From contig NZ_JACEGA010000001.1 of the NCBI RefSeq assembly GCF_014174405.1, positions 432,001 to 496,000 of the forward strand: a stretch of 64,000 nt of DNA. Direction: 5' to 3'. The notes under the pieces are model-generated. The model had not been told where the DNA came from and made no database searches. It saw only the letters and a list, made by a program, of their open reading frames with translations. Source of the DNA: Variimorphobacter saccharofermentans. GTDB taxonomy: Bacteria; Bacillota; Clostridia; Lachnospirales; Lachnospiraceae. Within the stretch, counting starts at the first letter, position 1. The number at the start of each line of letters is the position of its first letter. Both the position numbers and the translations under genes were made by a program. Shown here piece by piece: positions 18,095 through 26,971 of the stretch.

Positions 18095-18913
18095 ATGGTA
18101 ATAGATTTTCATACACATATTTTCCCTGATCAAATTGCGGAACGAACCATACAAAAGCTGGAGGAGGTCGGAGGTATCAAGGCTTTTACAGACGGAACAT
18201 TGAATGGGTTAAAACGTTCTATGAAGGAGAATCACATTACAATGTCGGTTGTCTTACCGGTTGTAACGAAGCCCGCTCAATTTGAATCTGTGAATAACTA
18301 TGCGGCAGAAATTAATGGTCAGGAAGGAATAATTTCCTTCGGGGGAATTCATCCTGAATCAGAGGATTACCAAGAGAAGCTTTCGATGATTAAAGAATTG
18401 AGACTGCCAGGGATTAAGCTCCATCCTGATTATCAGAAAACCTATGTGGATGATCCGGGGATGGTGCGAATTATCCAATATGCTTGCAAGCTTGGATTGA
18501 TTGTCGTAATTCATGCCGGAGTAGATATTGGATTACCAGATCCGGTTCATTGTACCCCACAGAGAGCAGCCAATATGCTAAGTCAGATCGATTGCCCTAA
18601 TGCGAAGCTTGTACTTGCTCATACCGGAGGATTTGACTTATGGGACGAGGTAGAAGAATATATTGTGGGGAAGAATGTCTGGATCGATATCAGCTATTCT
18701 CTTGGTATGATTGCAGATGAGCAGTTTGAGCGGATAGTGAAGAACCATGGTGCTGACCGAACCTTATTTGCAACAGATTCGCCATGGGGAAGCCAGTATG
18801 ATACACTCATGCACCTGAAAAAACTCAACTTCACGGAAGAGGAGATGGAATGTATATCATATCGGAACGCATTGGAGCTGCTTAAGGAAGAAAAAGGATG
18901 TAAAAAAGATTGA
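18095..18913 (+). CDS. Metal-dependent amidohydrolase family protein
   Basis: 272-residue TIM-barrel hydrolase of the amidohydrolase_2/TatD-like superfamily. It opens MVIDFHTHIFPD, where HxH is the first metal pair. Further metal ligands are likely in VIHAGVDIG (His), LAHTGGFDLW (His) and LFATDSPWGS (Asp), all spaced as in the superfamily. No signal peptide. The close clostridial relatives are called 'amidohydrolase' without a defined substrate, so decarboxylase or lactonase activity is equally possible. It starts 56 bases after the CDF gene with a GAACGGAG ribosome site and may be cotranscribed. Confidence 0.88.
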   Translation: MVIDFHTHIFPDQIAERTIQKLEEVGGIKAFTDGTLNGLKRSMKENHITMSVVLPVVTKPAQFESVNNYAAEINGQEGIISFGGIHPESEDYQEKLSMIKELRLPGIKLHPDYQKTYVDDPGMVRIIQYACKLGLIVVIHAGVDIGLPDPVHCTPQRAANMLSQIDCPNAKLVLAHTGGFDLWDEVEEYIVGKNVWIDISYSLGMIADEQFERIVKNHGADRTLFATDSPWGSQYDTLMHLKKLNFTEEEMECISYRNALELLKEEKGCKKD

Positions 18914-18931
18914 AAAAAATAAAATTTGTTC

Positions 18932-18960
18932 TTGAAAATTAGAGAGCGATAGGTTATAAT
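18932..18960 (+). promoter_or_regulatory. Promoter of tRNA-Gln
   Basis: TTGAAA at 18932-18937 and a perfect TATAAT at 18955-18960 with a 17-base spacer, 72 bases before the tRNA. Strong stable-RNA type promoter. Confidence 0.8.
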
Positions 18961-19032
18961 ATCATTCGTGACACGGCAAGAGTCACGGACAAACACATCA
19001 TTCTGAGAAGAATTACAGAATGAAGGTTATAT

Positions 19033-19104
19033 TGGGCTATCGCCAAACGGTAAGGCACTGGACTCTGACTCCAGCATCTCAAGGTTCGAATCCTTGTAGC
19101 CCAG
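19033..19104 (+). tRNA. tRNA-Gln, anticodon CTG
   Basis: 72 bases fold as a cloverleaf. The acceptor stem is TGGGCTA/TAGCCCA with G discriminator, typical of tRNA-Gln. The anticodon stem CTGGA/TCCAG holds loop CTCTGAC with anticodon CTG at 19065-19067. The T-arm has AAGGTTCGAATCCTT. The 3' CCA is not encoded. Decodes CAG. Confidence 0.96.
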
Positions 19105-19115
19105 TTGTTAAGAAG

Positions 19116-19144
19116 AATGACCATTCATAATGGTCATTTTTTTA
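19116..19144 (+). terminator. Terminator of tRNA-Gln
   Basis: AATGACCATT (19116-19125) pairs perfectly with AATGGTCATT (19129-19138), followed by a long T run. Confidence 0.92.
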
Positions 19145-19207
19145 TGTTTATATACTGAAAGCATCTTTATATGAAGCAGTAAAGTAGAATGTGGTATTTT
19201 TTTTTGA

Positions 19208-19227
19208 AGCGCAACTTAAGTTGCGCT
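19208..19227. promoter_or_regulatory. Perfect 20-base palindrome upstream of the LacI-type regulator
   Basis: AGCGCAACTTAAGTTGCGCT is self-complementary over all 20 bases. It is preceded by a T run and followed by TATATTTTAT. It could be a second (bidirectional) terminator or an operator. It lies 56 bases before the -35 box of the regulator gene, which is far for an autoregulatory operator. Confidence 0.5.
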
Positions 19228-19282
19228 ATATTTTATGCAAAAGGCACAATTTAACGATAAATACTATATAAAAAATAGACAA

Positions 19283-19310
19283 TTGAAATAATAATATTAC
19301 ATGATATAAT
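19283..19310 (+). promoter_or_regulatory. Candidate promoter of the LacI-CUT1 operon
   Basis: TTGAAA at 19283-19288 and TATAAT at 19305-19310, spacer 16 bases, 50 bases upstream of the regulator start. Confidence 0.6.
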
Positions 19311-19360
19311 TGATTTAGGACAACCGATTGACCATAATGGGCTGATAAAGGAGCACCGAT

Positions 19361-20392
19361 ATGAAACAAATGAATGAAGAAAATAGCAGCATATTATCTA
19401 CAGGTAAACTTACAATAGCTGATATTGCTGAGGAGTTAGGAGTATCTAAGTCCACTGTATCAAGAGCAATTTCAGGCAAAGGAAGAATTGGGAAGGAAAC
19501 CGTTCAAAGGGTTATGGAGTGCATTGAAAAGCATAATTTTAAACCCAACTCCATAGCGAAGGGGCTGGCTGATTCGAGGACATATAATATCGGAGTGGCT
19601 TTTCCAGCTGATACAGATTTTATTAATACACCGTTCTTCCAGATATGTTTATTAGGAGTATGTGAAGTTGCAGCAGCCTTGGATTATGACGTTGTGGTAA
19701 CCACTGTCAAGGAGACGGATATTAATCTGCTAAAGCGACTGGTTGAGCACAGAAAAGTCGACGGAGTTATTCTTACAAGAAACTTTACGAATGATATTGC
19801 TATTTCGTATTTAAAAAAGACCGGCATACCTTATGTACTGATTGGATCCAGTGACGACGACACTATAGTACAGATTGATAATAATAATGTGGAAGCCTGT
19901 GAAAAACTGATATCGCTGTTAATTGCGGATGATGTCAAAGGCATTGCTCTGATAGCGGGAGACAGAAAACATATGGTTAACCGTCATCGATGCGAAGGTT
20001 ATTATAATGCACTGAAAAATAATGGTATTACGCTTGAACCGGATCTTGTGTTTTCGGACTGCAGCAGTTCCGTTTTTGTGGAGCAGGCGGTTCGCAATAT
20101 TCTGAAGCGAAAAGTGGAATGTATTGTTTGCACCGATGATGTAATCTGCGGAAAAGTATTATCAATTCTTCGTGAAGAAGGATATACCGTTCCGGGGGAT
20201 ATCAAGGTAGCATCCTTTTATGACAGCATTTATATGCAGACGAATAATCCACCCATCACTGCCATTGGATTTAACGCAGAAGAGCTTGGTACAATCGCAG
20301 GAAAACGGTTAATCGGGCTCATTGAAGGAGATACCAATAGGTCAAAAACAGTCTTGGATTATGAAATACACCTGAGGCGCTCTACGAAATAA
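19361..20392 (+). CDS. LacI family transcriptional regulator
   Basis: 343 residues. The DNA-binding head is at about 16-70: TIADIAEELGVSKSTVSRAI is the standard LacI helix-turn-helix, followed by the hinge region HNFKPNSIAKGLADSRT. The remaining 270 residues are the periplasmic-binding-protein-like sensor domain (NIGVAFPADTDF, DGVILTRNF, ALIAGDRKHMVNRHRCEGYY). It heads an operon with two CUT1 permeases and a binding-protein gene, 30 bases apart, so it almost surely controls that sugar importer in response to an oligosaccharide. The effector is unknown. The 10-residue extension before the head is unusual but harmless. Confidence 0.93.
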   Translation: MKQMNEENSSILSTGKLTIADIAEELGVSKSTVSRAISGKGRIGKETVQRVMECIEKHNFKPNSIAKGLADSRTYNIGVAFPADTDFINTPFFQICLLGVCEVAAALDYDVVVTTVKETDINLLKRLVEHRKVDGVILTRNFTNDIAISYLKKTGIPYVLIGSSDDDTIVQIDNNNVEACEKLISLLIADDVKGIALIAGDRKHMVNRHRCEGYYNALKNNGITLEPDLVFSDCSSSVFVEQAVRNILKRKVECIVCTDDVICGKVLSILREEGYTVPGDIKVASFYDSIYMQTNNPPITAIGFNAEELGTIAGKRLIGLIEGDTNRSKTVLDYEIHLRRSTK

Positions 20393-20422
20393 TAACAGCT
20401 ATTCAATCAGGAGGTATGTAGT

Positions 20423-21343
20423 GTGAAGAAACATGGATTTTTGTATAAACTGAAGAAATACCGGGTCTTTTTGCTGATGTTATCGCCTGCAGTGATATAT
20501 ACATTGATTTTCGCATATATCCCTATGGCCGGCATAATTCTTGCTTTTAAAAAATATACCTATGCATCAGGTATTTTTAACAGTCCCTGGAATGGATTTA
20601 AGAATTTTGAATTCTTTTTTAAGTCCGGTCAAGCCTCATTAGTAACGCGAAACACAGCATTATATAATCTTTTATTTATTGCTTTTAATACAGTGCTACA
20701 AATGACAGTGGCGATACTCTTAACAGAGATGAAGAATAAGTATTTTCGAAAAATATCTCAATCACTTATGTTTTTACCTTATTTTATTTCATGGGTAATT
20801 GTATCGGTTATTGCTTTTAATATACTGAGCTTTGATTATGGCTTTATCAATGGAATCATTGAAAAAATTGGCGGAACTAAGATTAATTTCTACACAACGG
20901 GAGCCATATGGCCGGTAATATTAACCCTGTTTGGCGCCTGGAAGGGTGTGGGATATGGTTCTGTAATGTACCTTGCTGCAATTATGGGTATAGATACCTC
21001 CATTTATGAAGCAGCTTCTATCGATGGAGCCAATGTATTCCAACGTATCTTTAAGATTACCATCCCGCTTATGATGCCGACAGTTGTGATCCTGTTGCTT
21101 TTAGCAGTCGGAGGTATTTTCCGTGGTAACTTTGATATGTTCTACAATTTAGTAGGAGATAACGGTTTGTTATACAATTATACCGATGTGATTGATACTT
21201 TTACCTTCCGTGCTTTGATCAGTAACAATGATTTTGGTATGGCTTCTGCAGCAGGACTTTTCCAGTCTGTTCTTTGCTTCATAACAATCCTGCTTGCCAA
21301 CAAACTGGTAAGTAACTACAGCAAAGACTACAGCTTATTCTAG
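20423..21343 (+). CDS. CUT1 sugar ABC transporter permease, LplB type
   Basis: 306-residue membrane permease for oligosaccharide or glycan-fragment import. GTG start at 20423 with AGGAGG 7 bases upstream. Six hydrophobic helices are apparent. The ATPase-docking EAA loop reads EAASIDGANVFQRIFKITIP near 195-215, and the N-terminus (RVFLLMLSPAVIYTLIFAYIPM) is typical of the LplB/YteP subgroup. Followed after 12 bases by the partner permease. No ATPase gene is present; in this subgroup a shared MsmX-type ATPase encoded elsewhere is normal. Confidence 0.92.
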   Translation: MKKHGFLYKLKKYRVFLLMLSPAVIYTLIFAYIPMAGIILAFKKYTYASGIFNSPWNGFKNFEFFFKSGQASLVTRNTALYNLLFIAFNTVLQMTVAILLTEMKNKYFRKISQSLMFLPYFISWVIVSVIAFNILSFDYGFINGIIEKIGGTKINFYTTGAIWPVILTLFGAWKGVGYGSVMYLAAIMGIDTSIYEAASIDGANVFQRIFKITIPLMMPTVVILLLLAVGGIFRGNFDMFYNLVGDNGLLYNYTDVIDTFTFRALISNNDFGMASAAGLFQSVLCFITILLANKLVSNYSKDYSLF

Positions 21344-21355
21344 GGAGGCGAGAAC

Positions 21356-22282
21356 GTGGAGAGTATGACAAAAACCAGAAAAATAAAAAGAGGAATCGAT
21401 GCCAAGCTGTTATCGTTGTTATCCTACTTTGTTAACGGCAGTGTAGCTCTGTTCTGTGTAATACCATTTATTATGGTAGTTTCGGCTTCCTTTTCTTCAG
21501 AAGAAGCAATCAGAATGAATGGATTTCATGTTGTTCCTCAGGATTTTACGATGGCAGCGTATGAGACGATATTCAAAGAACCCATGGTAGTTATTAGAGC
21601 CTATGGTGTAACCATAGTGCTTACAATCGTCGGAACCATACTGGGCTTATTCATACAGACAATGACAGCCTATGTATTGTCCAGAAAAGAATTTGAATGG
21701 CGTAATAAGTTTTCCTTCTTCTTCTATTTTACAACACTCTTTAATGGAGGATTAGTTCCGTATTATATCCTGATGACCAGAATACTTCATCTTAAGAATA
21801 ACTATCTGGCTTTATTGCTTCCTTTATTATTCAGTGTCTATAATCTTTTAATTATGAAAAGTTACATAATGAGTGTTCCGGATTCCTTAATTGATGCTGC
21901 TAAGATTGACGGTTGCGGGGAATTCAAAACTATGTACCGTGTAGTGGTACCAATGATTAAGCCGGCCATGGCAACAGTAGGATTATTTATCGCTTTGGCT
22001 TACTGGAATGACTGGTATAGCGCAATGCTTTATATATCTAATGAGACAATGCATCCTCTACAGTACTTCTTATACAAACAGGTAAATAACATTGAGGCAT
22101 ATAAACGAATTATTGAGTCACTTGGAGGCGGGAGCAGCGGAGCGTTAACGGCGATGTCCATGCCTACACAGTCCTTGAAAATGGCTTTGACGGTTGTTGT
22201 TACAGGTCCGATTGTTCTTTTATATCCCATTGTACAGAGATATTTTGTACAGGGAATTACCATTGGAGCTGTGAAGGGTTAG
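21356..22282 (+). CDS. CUT1 sugar ABC transporter permease, LplC/YtcP type
   Basis: 308-residue partner permease. GTG start with GGGAGG upstream. N-terminal helix followed by the family-typical VVSASFSSEEAIRMNGFHVV and the EAA loop DAAKIDGCGEFKTMYRVVVP. It ends with IVLLYPIVQRYFVQGITIGAVKG, the classical C-terminus of LplC permeases. Acts as a heterodimer with the preceding permease. Confidence 0.93.
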   Translation: MESMTKTRKIKRGIDAKLLSLLSYFVNGSVALFCVIPFIMVVSASFSSEEAIRMNGFHVVPQDFTMAAYETIFKEPMVVIRAYGVTIVLTIVGTILGLFIQTMTAYVLSRKEFEWRNKFSFFFYFTTLFNGGLVPYYILMTRILHLKNNYLALLLPLLFSVYNLLIMKSYIMSVPDSLIDAAKIDGCGEFKTMYRVVVPMIKPAMATVGLFIALAYWNDWYSAMLYISNETMHPLQYFLYKQVNNIEAYKRIIESLGGGSSGALTAMSMPTQSLKMALTVVVTGPIVLLYPIVQRYFVQGITIGAVKG

Positions 22283-22406
22283 AAATAAATCCATCCGGAT
22301 TTATATAGGAAAATATTAACAGCAGAGGAGGAAGGTGGGAAGAAATAATATCTTCACACATGAATTTGTGCCTGTGGCAGAAGGAAAGAGAAAGGAAGGG
22401 TATTTT

Positions 22407-23564
22407 ATGAAAAAGAAGATTTTATCAATCGTCATAGTGCTTGCCATGGTTGTAACCATGTTTGCAGGGTGTGGCGGTAAGAAAACGGAGGATCAGGAAA
22501 CCAGTAATTCTTCCAATGCAACAGAATCAGGAGCTAAGGAAGAATCGGACACAAAGGATTCTGCGAAGGATGAGAGCGAGAAGACCTTTAACGGAATAGA
22601 TATTTCCGTACCGGTAACATTAAAAATGTACCTATTGGGTGACAGAACTGCAGATTTTGATAAGGTTTATGCGGAAATCAATAAGATTTTACAAGAAAAG
22701 CTGAATGCAACACTGGAAGTAGAATTCCTCTCATGGAGTGAACATGATACAAAATATTCTTTGCTTTTTGCGGGTGGAGAAGATTTTGATCTGATTTTTA
22801 CCGCTTCATCATGGGGCCACTATGAAGCAACGGTAGCAATGGGCGGTTTCTATGAGCTGACAGAGGATTTCATCAAAACCTATGCTCCTGATATCTGGAA
22901 CGTGGTTCCTGAATTAGCATGGAGTCAGGCTAAGATTAAGGACAAAATCTATATGGTACCGAATTACCAGAATGAATTTGGTGCCAACGTTGTTGCTGTT
23001 CGTGGTGATTTGATGACGAAATACGGTTATAGCGATATTACCAGCTTTGATCAGTTATTAGAGTTCTATGGCAAGGTAGCAGAGGGTGAATCCGGTTTGA
23101 CTCCGTTGGGTACTCAGGCTGGTGGATTACTGTATTCCTATTTACTGGATCAGAAGGTGGATACAGTTGCCGGAACACCTAGTGAGCTTTTTGTTTATAA
23201 TACATTAGATCCTAATGATCTTACGATTTCCTACGCACTTGATTGGGAAGGTTTTACGAATTATTGCAAATTAGCAAAGGAATGCTATGACAAGGGATAC
23301 TGGTCACAGGACTCTCTAGCAACTACAGAAGAGAGACAGGATGGTTTATTAAATGGAACAGCTGCATCTATGATCTGGAATAAAGGTAGCTGTAAATATT
23401 ATGGTACAGAAGCAAATAACGCTCATCCGGAATGGAATGTAACGATAATAGATACTTCACCAAATGTACCTAAGGCGGTTAACCCTTATATCAACAATGG
23501 TATAGCAATTAACGCTAACAGCAAGAATAAAGAACGTGCCATGATTCCGGGGGCAGTTCTATGA
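22407..23564 (+). pseudogene. Sugar ABC transporter substrate-binding lipoprotein, truncated at the C-terminus
   Basis: Starts at ATG 22407 (ribosome site AAAGGAAGGG) with a lipoprotein signal MKKKILSIVIVLAMVVTMFA and lipobox FAGC. The binding-protein fold of the LplA/LipO type follows (TLKMYLLGDRTADFDKVYAE, LIFTASSWGHY). Homologues of this subgroup are usually about 500 residues or more; here only 386 residues remain. The recognisable sequence stops after AINANSKNKERAM, where the family normally continues with a helix-rich C-terminal lobe. After about 6 unrelated residues there is a stop. The DNA beyond belongs to a different gene fragment on the other strand, so this is a deletion or rearrangement junction at about 23544-23564. 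Function is probably lost, which would disable the whole LacI-CUT1 operon unless another binding protein substitutes. Confidence 0.72.
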
Positions 23565-23700
23565 ATTTTTTATCTTTTATGTAACGGTTAGCGCCTAATA
23601 ATGCGGTGACAACCAACAAAAAGAGGAAGGGAATCAGCTTAAGATAAGCAGTAGTTTTCCCTGTCAGTTTTTTTAGTGTTATTGAATAACTATTTTCCAT
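23545..23700 (-). pseudogene. 5' fragment of a membrane-protein gene, cut at the junction
   Basis: On the minus strand, an ATG at 23700 with a GAGAGG ribosome site nine bases away opens a frame reading MENSYSITLKKLTGKTTAYL and then a hydrophobic helix (LIPFLFLLVVTALLGA) ending ..RYIKDKKFIE. The frame then runs into the tail of the binding-protein gene and stops after about 15 unrelated residues. It looks like the first 50 residues of a bitopic or secreted membrane protein whose remainder was lost in the same event that truncated the binding protein. I do not recognise the family. Confidence 0.5.
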
Positions 23701-23781
23701 AAATATCAACCTCTCGATTTTCATAATATGACCTAGTATAATAAAAATGTAATAATATGTCAATTACAAGAGGAAATAATT

Positions 23782-23823
23782 ACTATTAAGAAAATCAGAT
23801 AAACTATTAAGAAAATCAGATAA
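23782..23823. repeat. Perfect 21-base tandem repeat, two units
   Basis: Two identical 21-base units at 23782-23802 and 23803-23823, each beginning ACTATTAAGAAAATC. They lie 5 bases upstream of the -35 box of the amidase gene, so they could be paired binding sites or a slippage product. Confidence 0.8.
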
Positions 23824-23828
23824 ATCTT

Positions 23829-23856
23829 TTGACTTCCTTAAGTCATGGGTTATAAT
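23829..23856 (+). promoter_or_regulatory. Promoter of the amidase lipoprotein gene
   Basis: TTGACT at 23829-23834 and TATAAT at 23851-23856 with a 16-base spacer, 45 bases upstream of the start. Confidence 0.65.
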
Positions 23857-23901
23857 GGTAGATAAAGATGCACTGAAACCAGAACAGAAGGGGTAGACAA
23901 C

Positions 23902-24804
23902 ATGAAGAGAATTTATATATTTTTGTTATGTATTGTAGCACTCTTGATTTTTACATCATGCGATAAAAGGATTATCACACCAGATGAAAATGCAGATCCA
24001 ACCCAGGTGGTAACTCTCGCTTCCACAATGGTGCCAAAGCCAACAATAACTCCGTTGCCGACACCTACTGTAAAACCAACACCTACTGTAAAGCCTACAC
24101 CAACCAAAAAGCCGAAACCGACTAAAAAACCCACTCCTACTGTGGATCCGAAGGAGAAGGAGCGGATTGAGAATTCAAAGTTTACCATAGTCATTGATCC
24201 GGGACATCAGGCTAAGCAGAATTCTGCCAAAGAACCAATCGGACCAGGAGCGAAGGAGAAGAAGCCGAAGGTATCTTCCGGTACCCAGGGGAAATATTCG
24301 AAAAAGCCGGAATATGAAGTGAATTTAGAGGTATCCCTTAAGCTTAAAGACATTTTGGTTGAGAAGGGTTATAATGTAATTATGACACGGGAAACCCATG
24401 ATGTGAATATATCCAACGCGGAACGTGCAGCTATCGCGAATGAGAATAAAGCAGACGTATTTGTGCGTATTCATTGTAATGGCTCTGATAATACTAAGGT
24501 GAATGGTATTCTTACGATGTGTCCGACAAAGAAAAATCCGTATTGTAGTGAGATATATAAAGACAGTAGAAGGCTCTCTGACTGTGTACTTGAGACAGTA
24601 TGCAAACGTACAGGAGCGAAAAACGCCGGTGTGATTGAGACGGACACAATGAGTGGTATCAACTGGTGCGAGGTACCGGTTACCATTGTTGAAATGGGGT
24701 ATATGACCAATAAAAAAGAAGATTATAACTTAGGAAATGATAAATACCAGGATAAATTAGCGAAAGGAATTTACGAAGGCATTGTCGCTTATCTTAAGCC
24801 TTAA
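23902..24804 (+). CDS. N-acetylmuramoyl-L-alanine amidase lipoprotein (Amidase_3)
   Basis: Zinc amidase that cuts the bond between MurNAc and L-Ala in peptidoglycan, 300 residues. Lipoprotein signal with lipobox IFTSC (Cys near 20), then a Pro/Thr/Lys spacer (about 45-88) built of TPTVKPTPT-like repeats that likely crosses the wall. The catalytic domain begins FTIVIDPGHQ (zinc His), followed by the zinc Glu in PEYEVNLEVS, zinc His in RIHCNGS and catalytic Glu in VTIVEMGYMTN. It has the family's usual domain length. Monocistronic between a clear promoter and a terminator. Similar enzymes act in sporulation (CwlD), but CwlD lacks a TP-rich lipoprotein anchor, so I do not assign that name. Confidence 0.93.
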   Translation: MKRIYIFLLCIVALLIFTSCDKRIITPDENADPTQVVTLASTMVPKPTITPLPTPTVKPTPTVKPTPTKKPKPTKKPTPTVDPKEKERIENSKFTIVIDPGHQAKQNSAKEPIGPGAKEKKPKVSSGTQGKYSKKPEYEVNLEVSLKLKDILVEKGYNVIMTRETHDVNISNAERAAIANENKADVFVRIHCNGSDNTKVNGILTMCPTKKNPYCSEIYKDSRRLSDCVLETVCKRTGAKNAGVIETDTMSGINWCEVPVTIVEMGYMTNKKEDYNLGNDKYQDKLAKGIYEGIVAYLKP

Positions 24805-24854
24805 CCCAGAATCTTATCAGATTGCCATATATGATTGATTAATGAACCAAAATG

Positions 24855-24897
24855 AAGAAGGGGCCTTGTATAGCTTATCAACTACCCCTTCTTTTTT
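24855..24897 (+). terminator. Terminator after the amidase gene
   Basis: AAGAAGGGG (24855-24863) pairs with CCCCTTCTT (24885-24893), followed by TTTTT. The A-rich left side makes it potentially bidirectional, serving the convergent gene at 24906 as well. Confidence 0.88.
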
Positions 24898-24905
24898 GCG
24901 ATTTG

Positions 24906-26264
24906 TCATATTCTTGATATTTTCCAGACCACACCGGTATTAGGATAATAATAGCTGTAGTTCGATATAGAGTTGATTCCCATATCAACTACATACATAT
25001 CGCCTTCCGGTGAAAAGGCTATGTCCACAGGCCTGCTTAGTCCGCCTCCGCGGGTAATGGAGGAGGAAAAACCCGCTTTGTTCATGGCAAAGGTGGTTAT
25101 TCCGCGTGTATCCATATCAATTTTAGATACTTTATGTCCCCTTCCGGAATAAGGAGATACATCCTGGTTCGGCAGGCGTCCTCCCATGCCAAACTCTGCA
25201 ATATATACATCACCGATGGGACCAAAATCTTCATTATAGTTAAAGTCAAACCCCGTAATATATGAATGGGGAGGGAAGATGGCATAGGGATGAGGTGGTG
25301 TGTTTGGATGGTTGACCAGTAAGAATTGTGGTTGATGCTTGCCATCCGGTCGAAAGCGATCCAACGTAACTGGTTCACCACCAGCGTAGTCAGGAAAACC
25401 ATACCATACTCCTTGCTTAATAAGCTGGAACTCATCCGGAGCGTTAGCTATGGGACGACTGCCTCTCACCTCATATCCTTGATTGGCAGCATATAAATTA
25501 TTGGAATGATCAAATTTTACATAAGTGGGGAAACGTAATCCCCAGGCAACAAGTTCTAACCCGGAGCCATCAAGATTTGCTCTGAGTATACTTCCACTGG
25601 CTTTTAGTATTCCCTTTCTGGTCTCGTAAGGTATATTCGGAATACCATAGGGAGAGAAAGCTCCAGTCTCCACATATTCATGAACTTGAGAAAATATGTT
25701 TTCTGTTTTATAATTCTGACCATTTAGCATGACATAGGAACCGGGGAAATCACATAGGTAGGGACAATCAGAAACCCAGTGATTGTCGTTGCCTACAACA
25801 CCGGAATTCGTAGCTGTTCCCTGACCAAAGTATAGCTTGTTATCCATTCCTATGGTTACATTACTATTCCAATGATCTCCCTGACTAGGTAACCCTGATA
25901 TAATATTCTTCCTTGTACCATCCTTTTTAATTACAGTAACAGTACAATGATGTGATACAAAAATATCCTCGTTGTGAATACAGATTCCGGTTAAGGGAGG
26001 GTAAAAACCATCGGTGATACGCGAAAACTGACCATTATACTTTAATATGGATGGTTCTTTCGTGATATACCCGGATTCTCCGATATACAGATTCCCGGAT
26101 TGGTCGAATGCTATGCAGCTGGGAGCATCTAATCCCTGAATAAATACTTCGATTTTATACCCTGGAGGCAGACTGATATCATTGGGGTTCAGATAACGAT
26201 CCGTCGTCATTTCTGTTATTTCACAATTATGAGATGATGAGTTTTTTAATGTATTATGATACAC
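24906..26264 (-). CDS. Six-bladed beta-propeller protein, glucose/sorbosone dehydrogenase-like
   Basis: About 452 residues with repeated propeller blades of NHL/sorbosone dehydrogenase type: SCIAFDQSGNLYIGESG, TYVKFDHSNNLYAANQG, GPIGDVYIAEFGMGGR and DIAFSPEGDMYVVDMG. No signal peptide is seen, so it is likely cytoplasmic, unlike PQQ-dependent enzymes, and PQQ use is doubtful. The start is uncertain: GTG at 26264 has GGGAG eight bases upstream and is my choice; GTG at 26273 overlaps that site, and an ATG near 26210 (MTTDRYLNPNDISLPPGYKI) lacks a good ribosome site. Function beyond a propeller fold is not established. Confidence 0.75.
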   Translation of the reverse strand: MYHNTLKNSSSHNCEITEMTTDRYLNPNDISLPPGYKIEVFIQGLDAPSCIAFDQSGNLYIGESGYITKEPSILKYNGQFSRITDGFYPPLTGICIHNEDIFVSHHCTVTVIKKDGTRKNIISGLPSQGDHWNSNVTIGMDNKLYFGQGTATNSGVVGNDNHWVSDCPYLCDFPGSYVMLNGQNYKTENIFSQVHEYVETGAFSPYGIPNIPYETRKGILKASGSILRANLDGSGLELVAWGLRFPTYVKFDHSNNLYAANQGYEVRGSRPIANAPDEFQLIKQGVWYGFPDYAGGEPVTLDRFRPDGKHQPQFLLVNHPNTPPHPYAIFPPHSYITGFDFNYNEDFGPIGDVYIAEFGMGGRLPNQDVSPYSGRGHKVSKIDMDTRGITTFAMNKAGFSSSITRGGGLSRPVDIAFSPEGDMYVVDMGINSISNYSYYYPNTGVVWKISRI

Positions 26265-26452
26265 ATGTAGCACTCCCGCATGATGTTGTTATACTATAGT
26301 TTATTATTTCATTTGTAAATTGATATATTGTTACATAGATTTCAACACGGAATAATTTACAATTTATTTAAAATAGTTCCATTATACTCAGGATATCTGT
26401 TATAATAGGTAATAGGCTGAATTAATAAATAGGAAGCAAGGAGGTGTTACCA

Positions 26453-26947
26453 GTGTACGAAATACCGCCTACAATTGAGCAGATTCGGGAGTGGAAAGAG
26501 ATTTATAAGAAATATCGACCGGAGCTGATACCAAATAAAAAGACAGCAAAGGATTTGATCTTTTACCTAAATATGAAGTATCCTATAGAAGAAGTCGAAT
26601 CCGAAGAAATGAAACAGGCTATCGTTGATACAATTAAAGCAAACAGGATATATGCTAAAAAATGCCCCATGGGGAGAAAGCTGAATGTTATTGTATACCG
26701 GATTCCCAATCAAGGAGAGGCTGCCTATCTGTATGAACATCAGAAGAGGGAATGGAAGGATATGCCAATCATGGTGGGAATTGAGTTGGAAACGGCTTAT
26801 ATGACGGTGAAAGGCAGTACCGAATTATGGGAAGAGCTGGTAGCATTTCAAGGCTTGGACCAGGAGGATATGAAAAGCTACAATTTGGTAGCTAACTACA
26901 TAAAATGCTTAAAGAAATATAACGCGGATGGCGATATTTTATTATGA
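26453..26947 (+). CDS. Conserved small hypothetical protein
   Basis: About 164 residues. The AAGGAGGTG ribosome site at 26438-26446 selects GTG at 26453 (YEIPPTIEQIREWKEIYKKY) over the GTG at 26444, which overlaps the site. The sequence is soluble and charged, with an N-terminal helical part and a C-terminal part (MPIMVGIELETAYMTVKGST) that suggests a mixed alpha/beta fold. I do not recognise the family. It precedes a membrane protein gene by 24 bases and is likely cotranscribed with it. Confidence 0.75.
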   Translation: MYEIPPTIEQIREWKEIYKKYRPELIPNKKTAKDLIFYLNMKYPIEEVESEEMKQAIVDTIKANRIYAKKCPMGRKLNVIVYRIPNQGEAAYLYEHQKREWKDMPIMVGIELETAYMTVKGSTELWEELVAFQGLDQEDMKSYNLVANYIKCLKKYNADGDILL

Positions 26948-26971
26948 CAAATACATATGGAAGGAGAAGCT

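Noticed and set aside
23913..24194. Minus-strand frame with repeated GVGFTVGVG residues
   Set aside because: It is the antisense reading of the amidase's Thr/Pro repeat codons; no ribosome site, and the plus-strand gene is certain.
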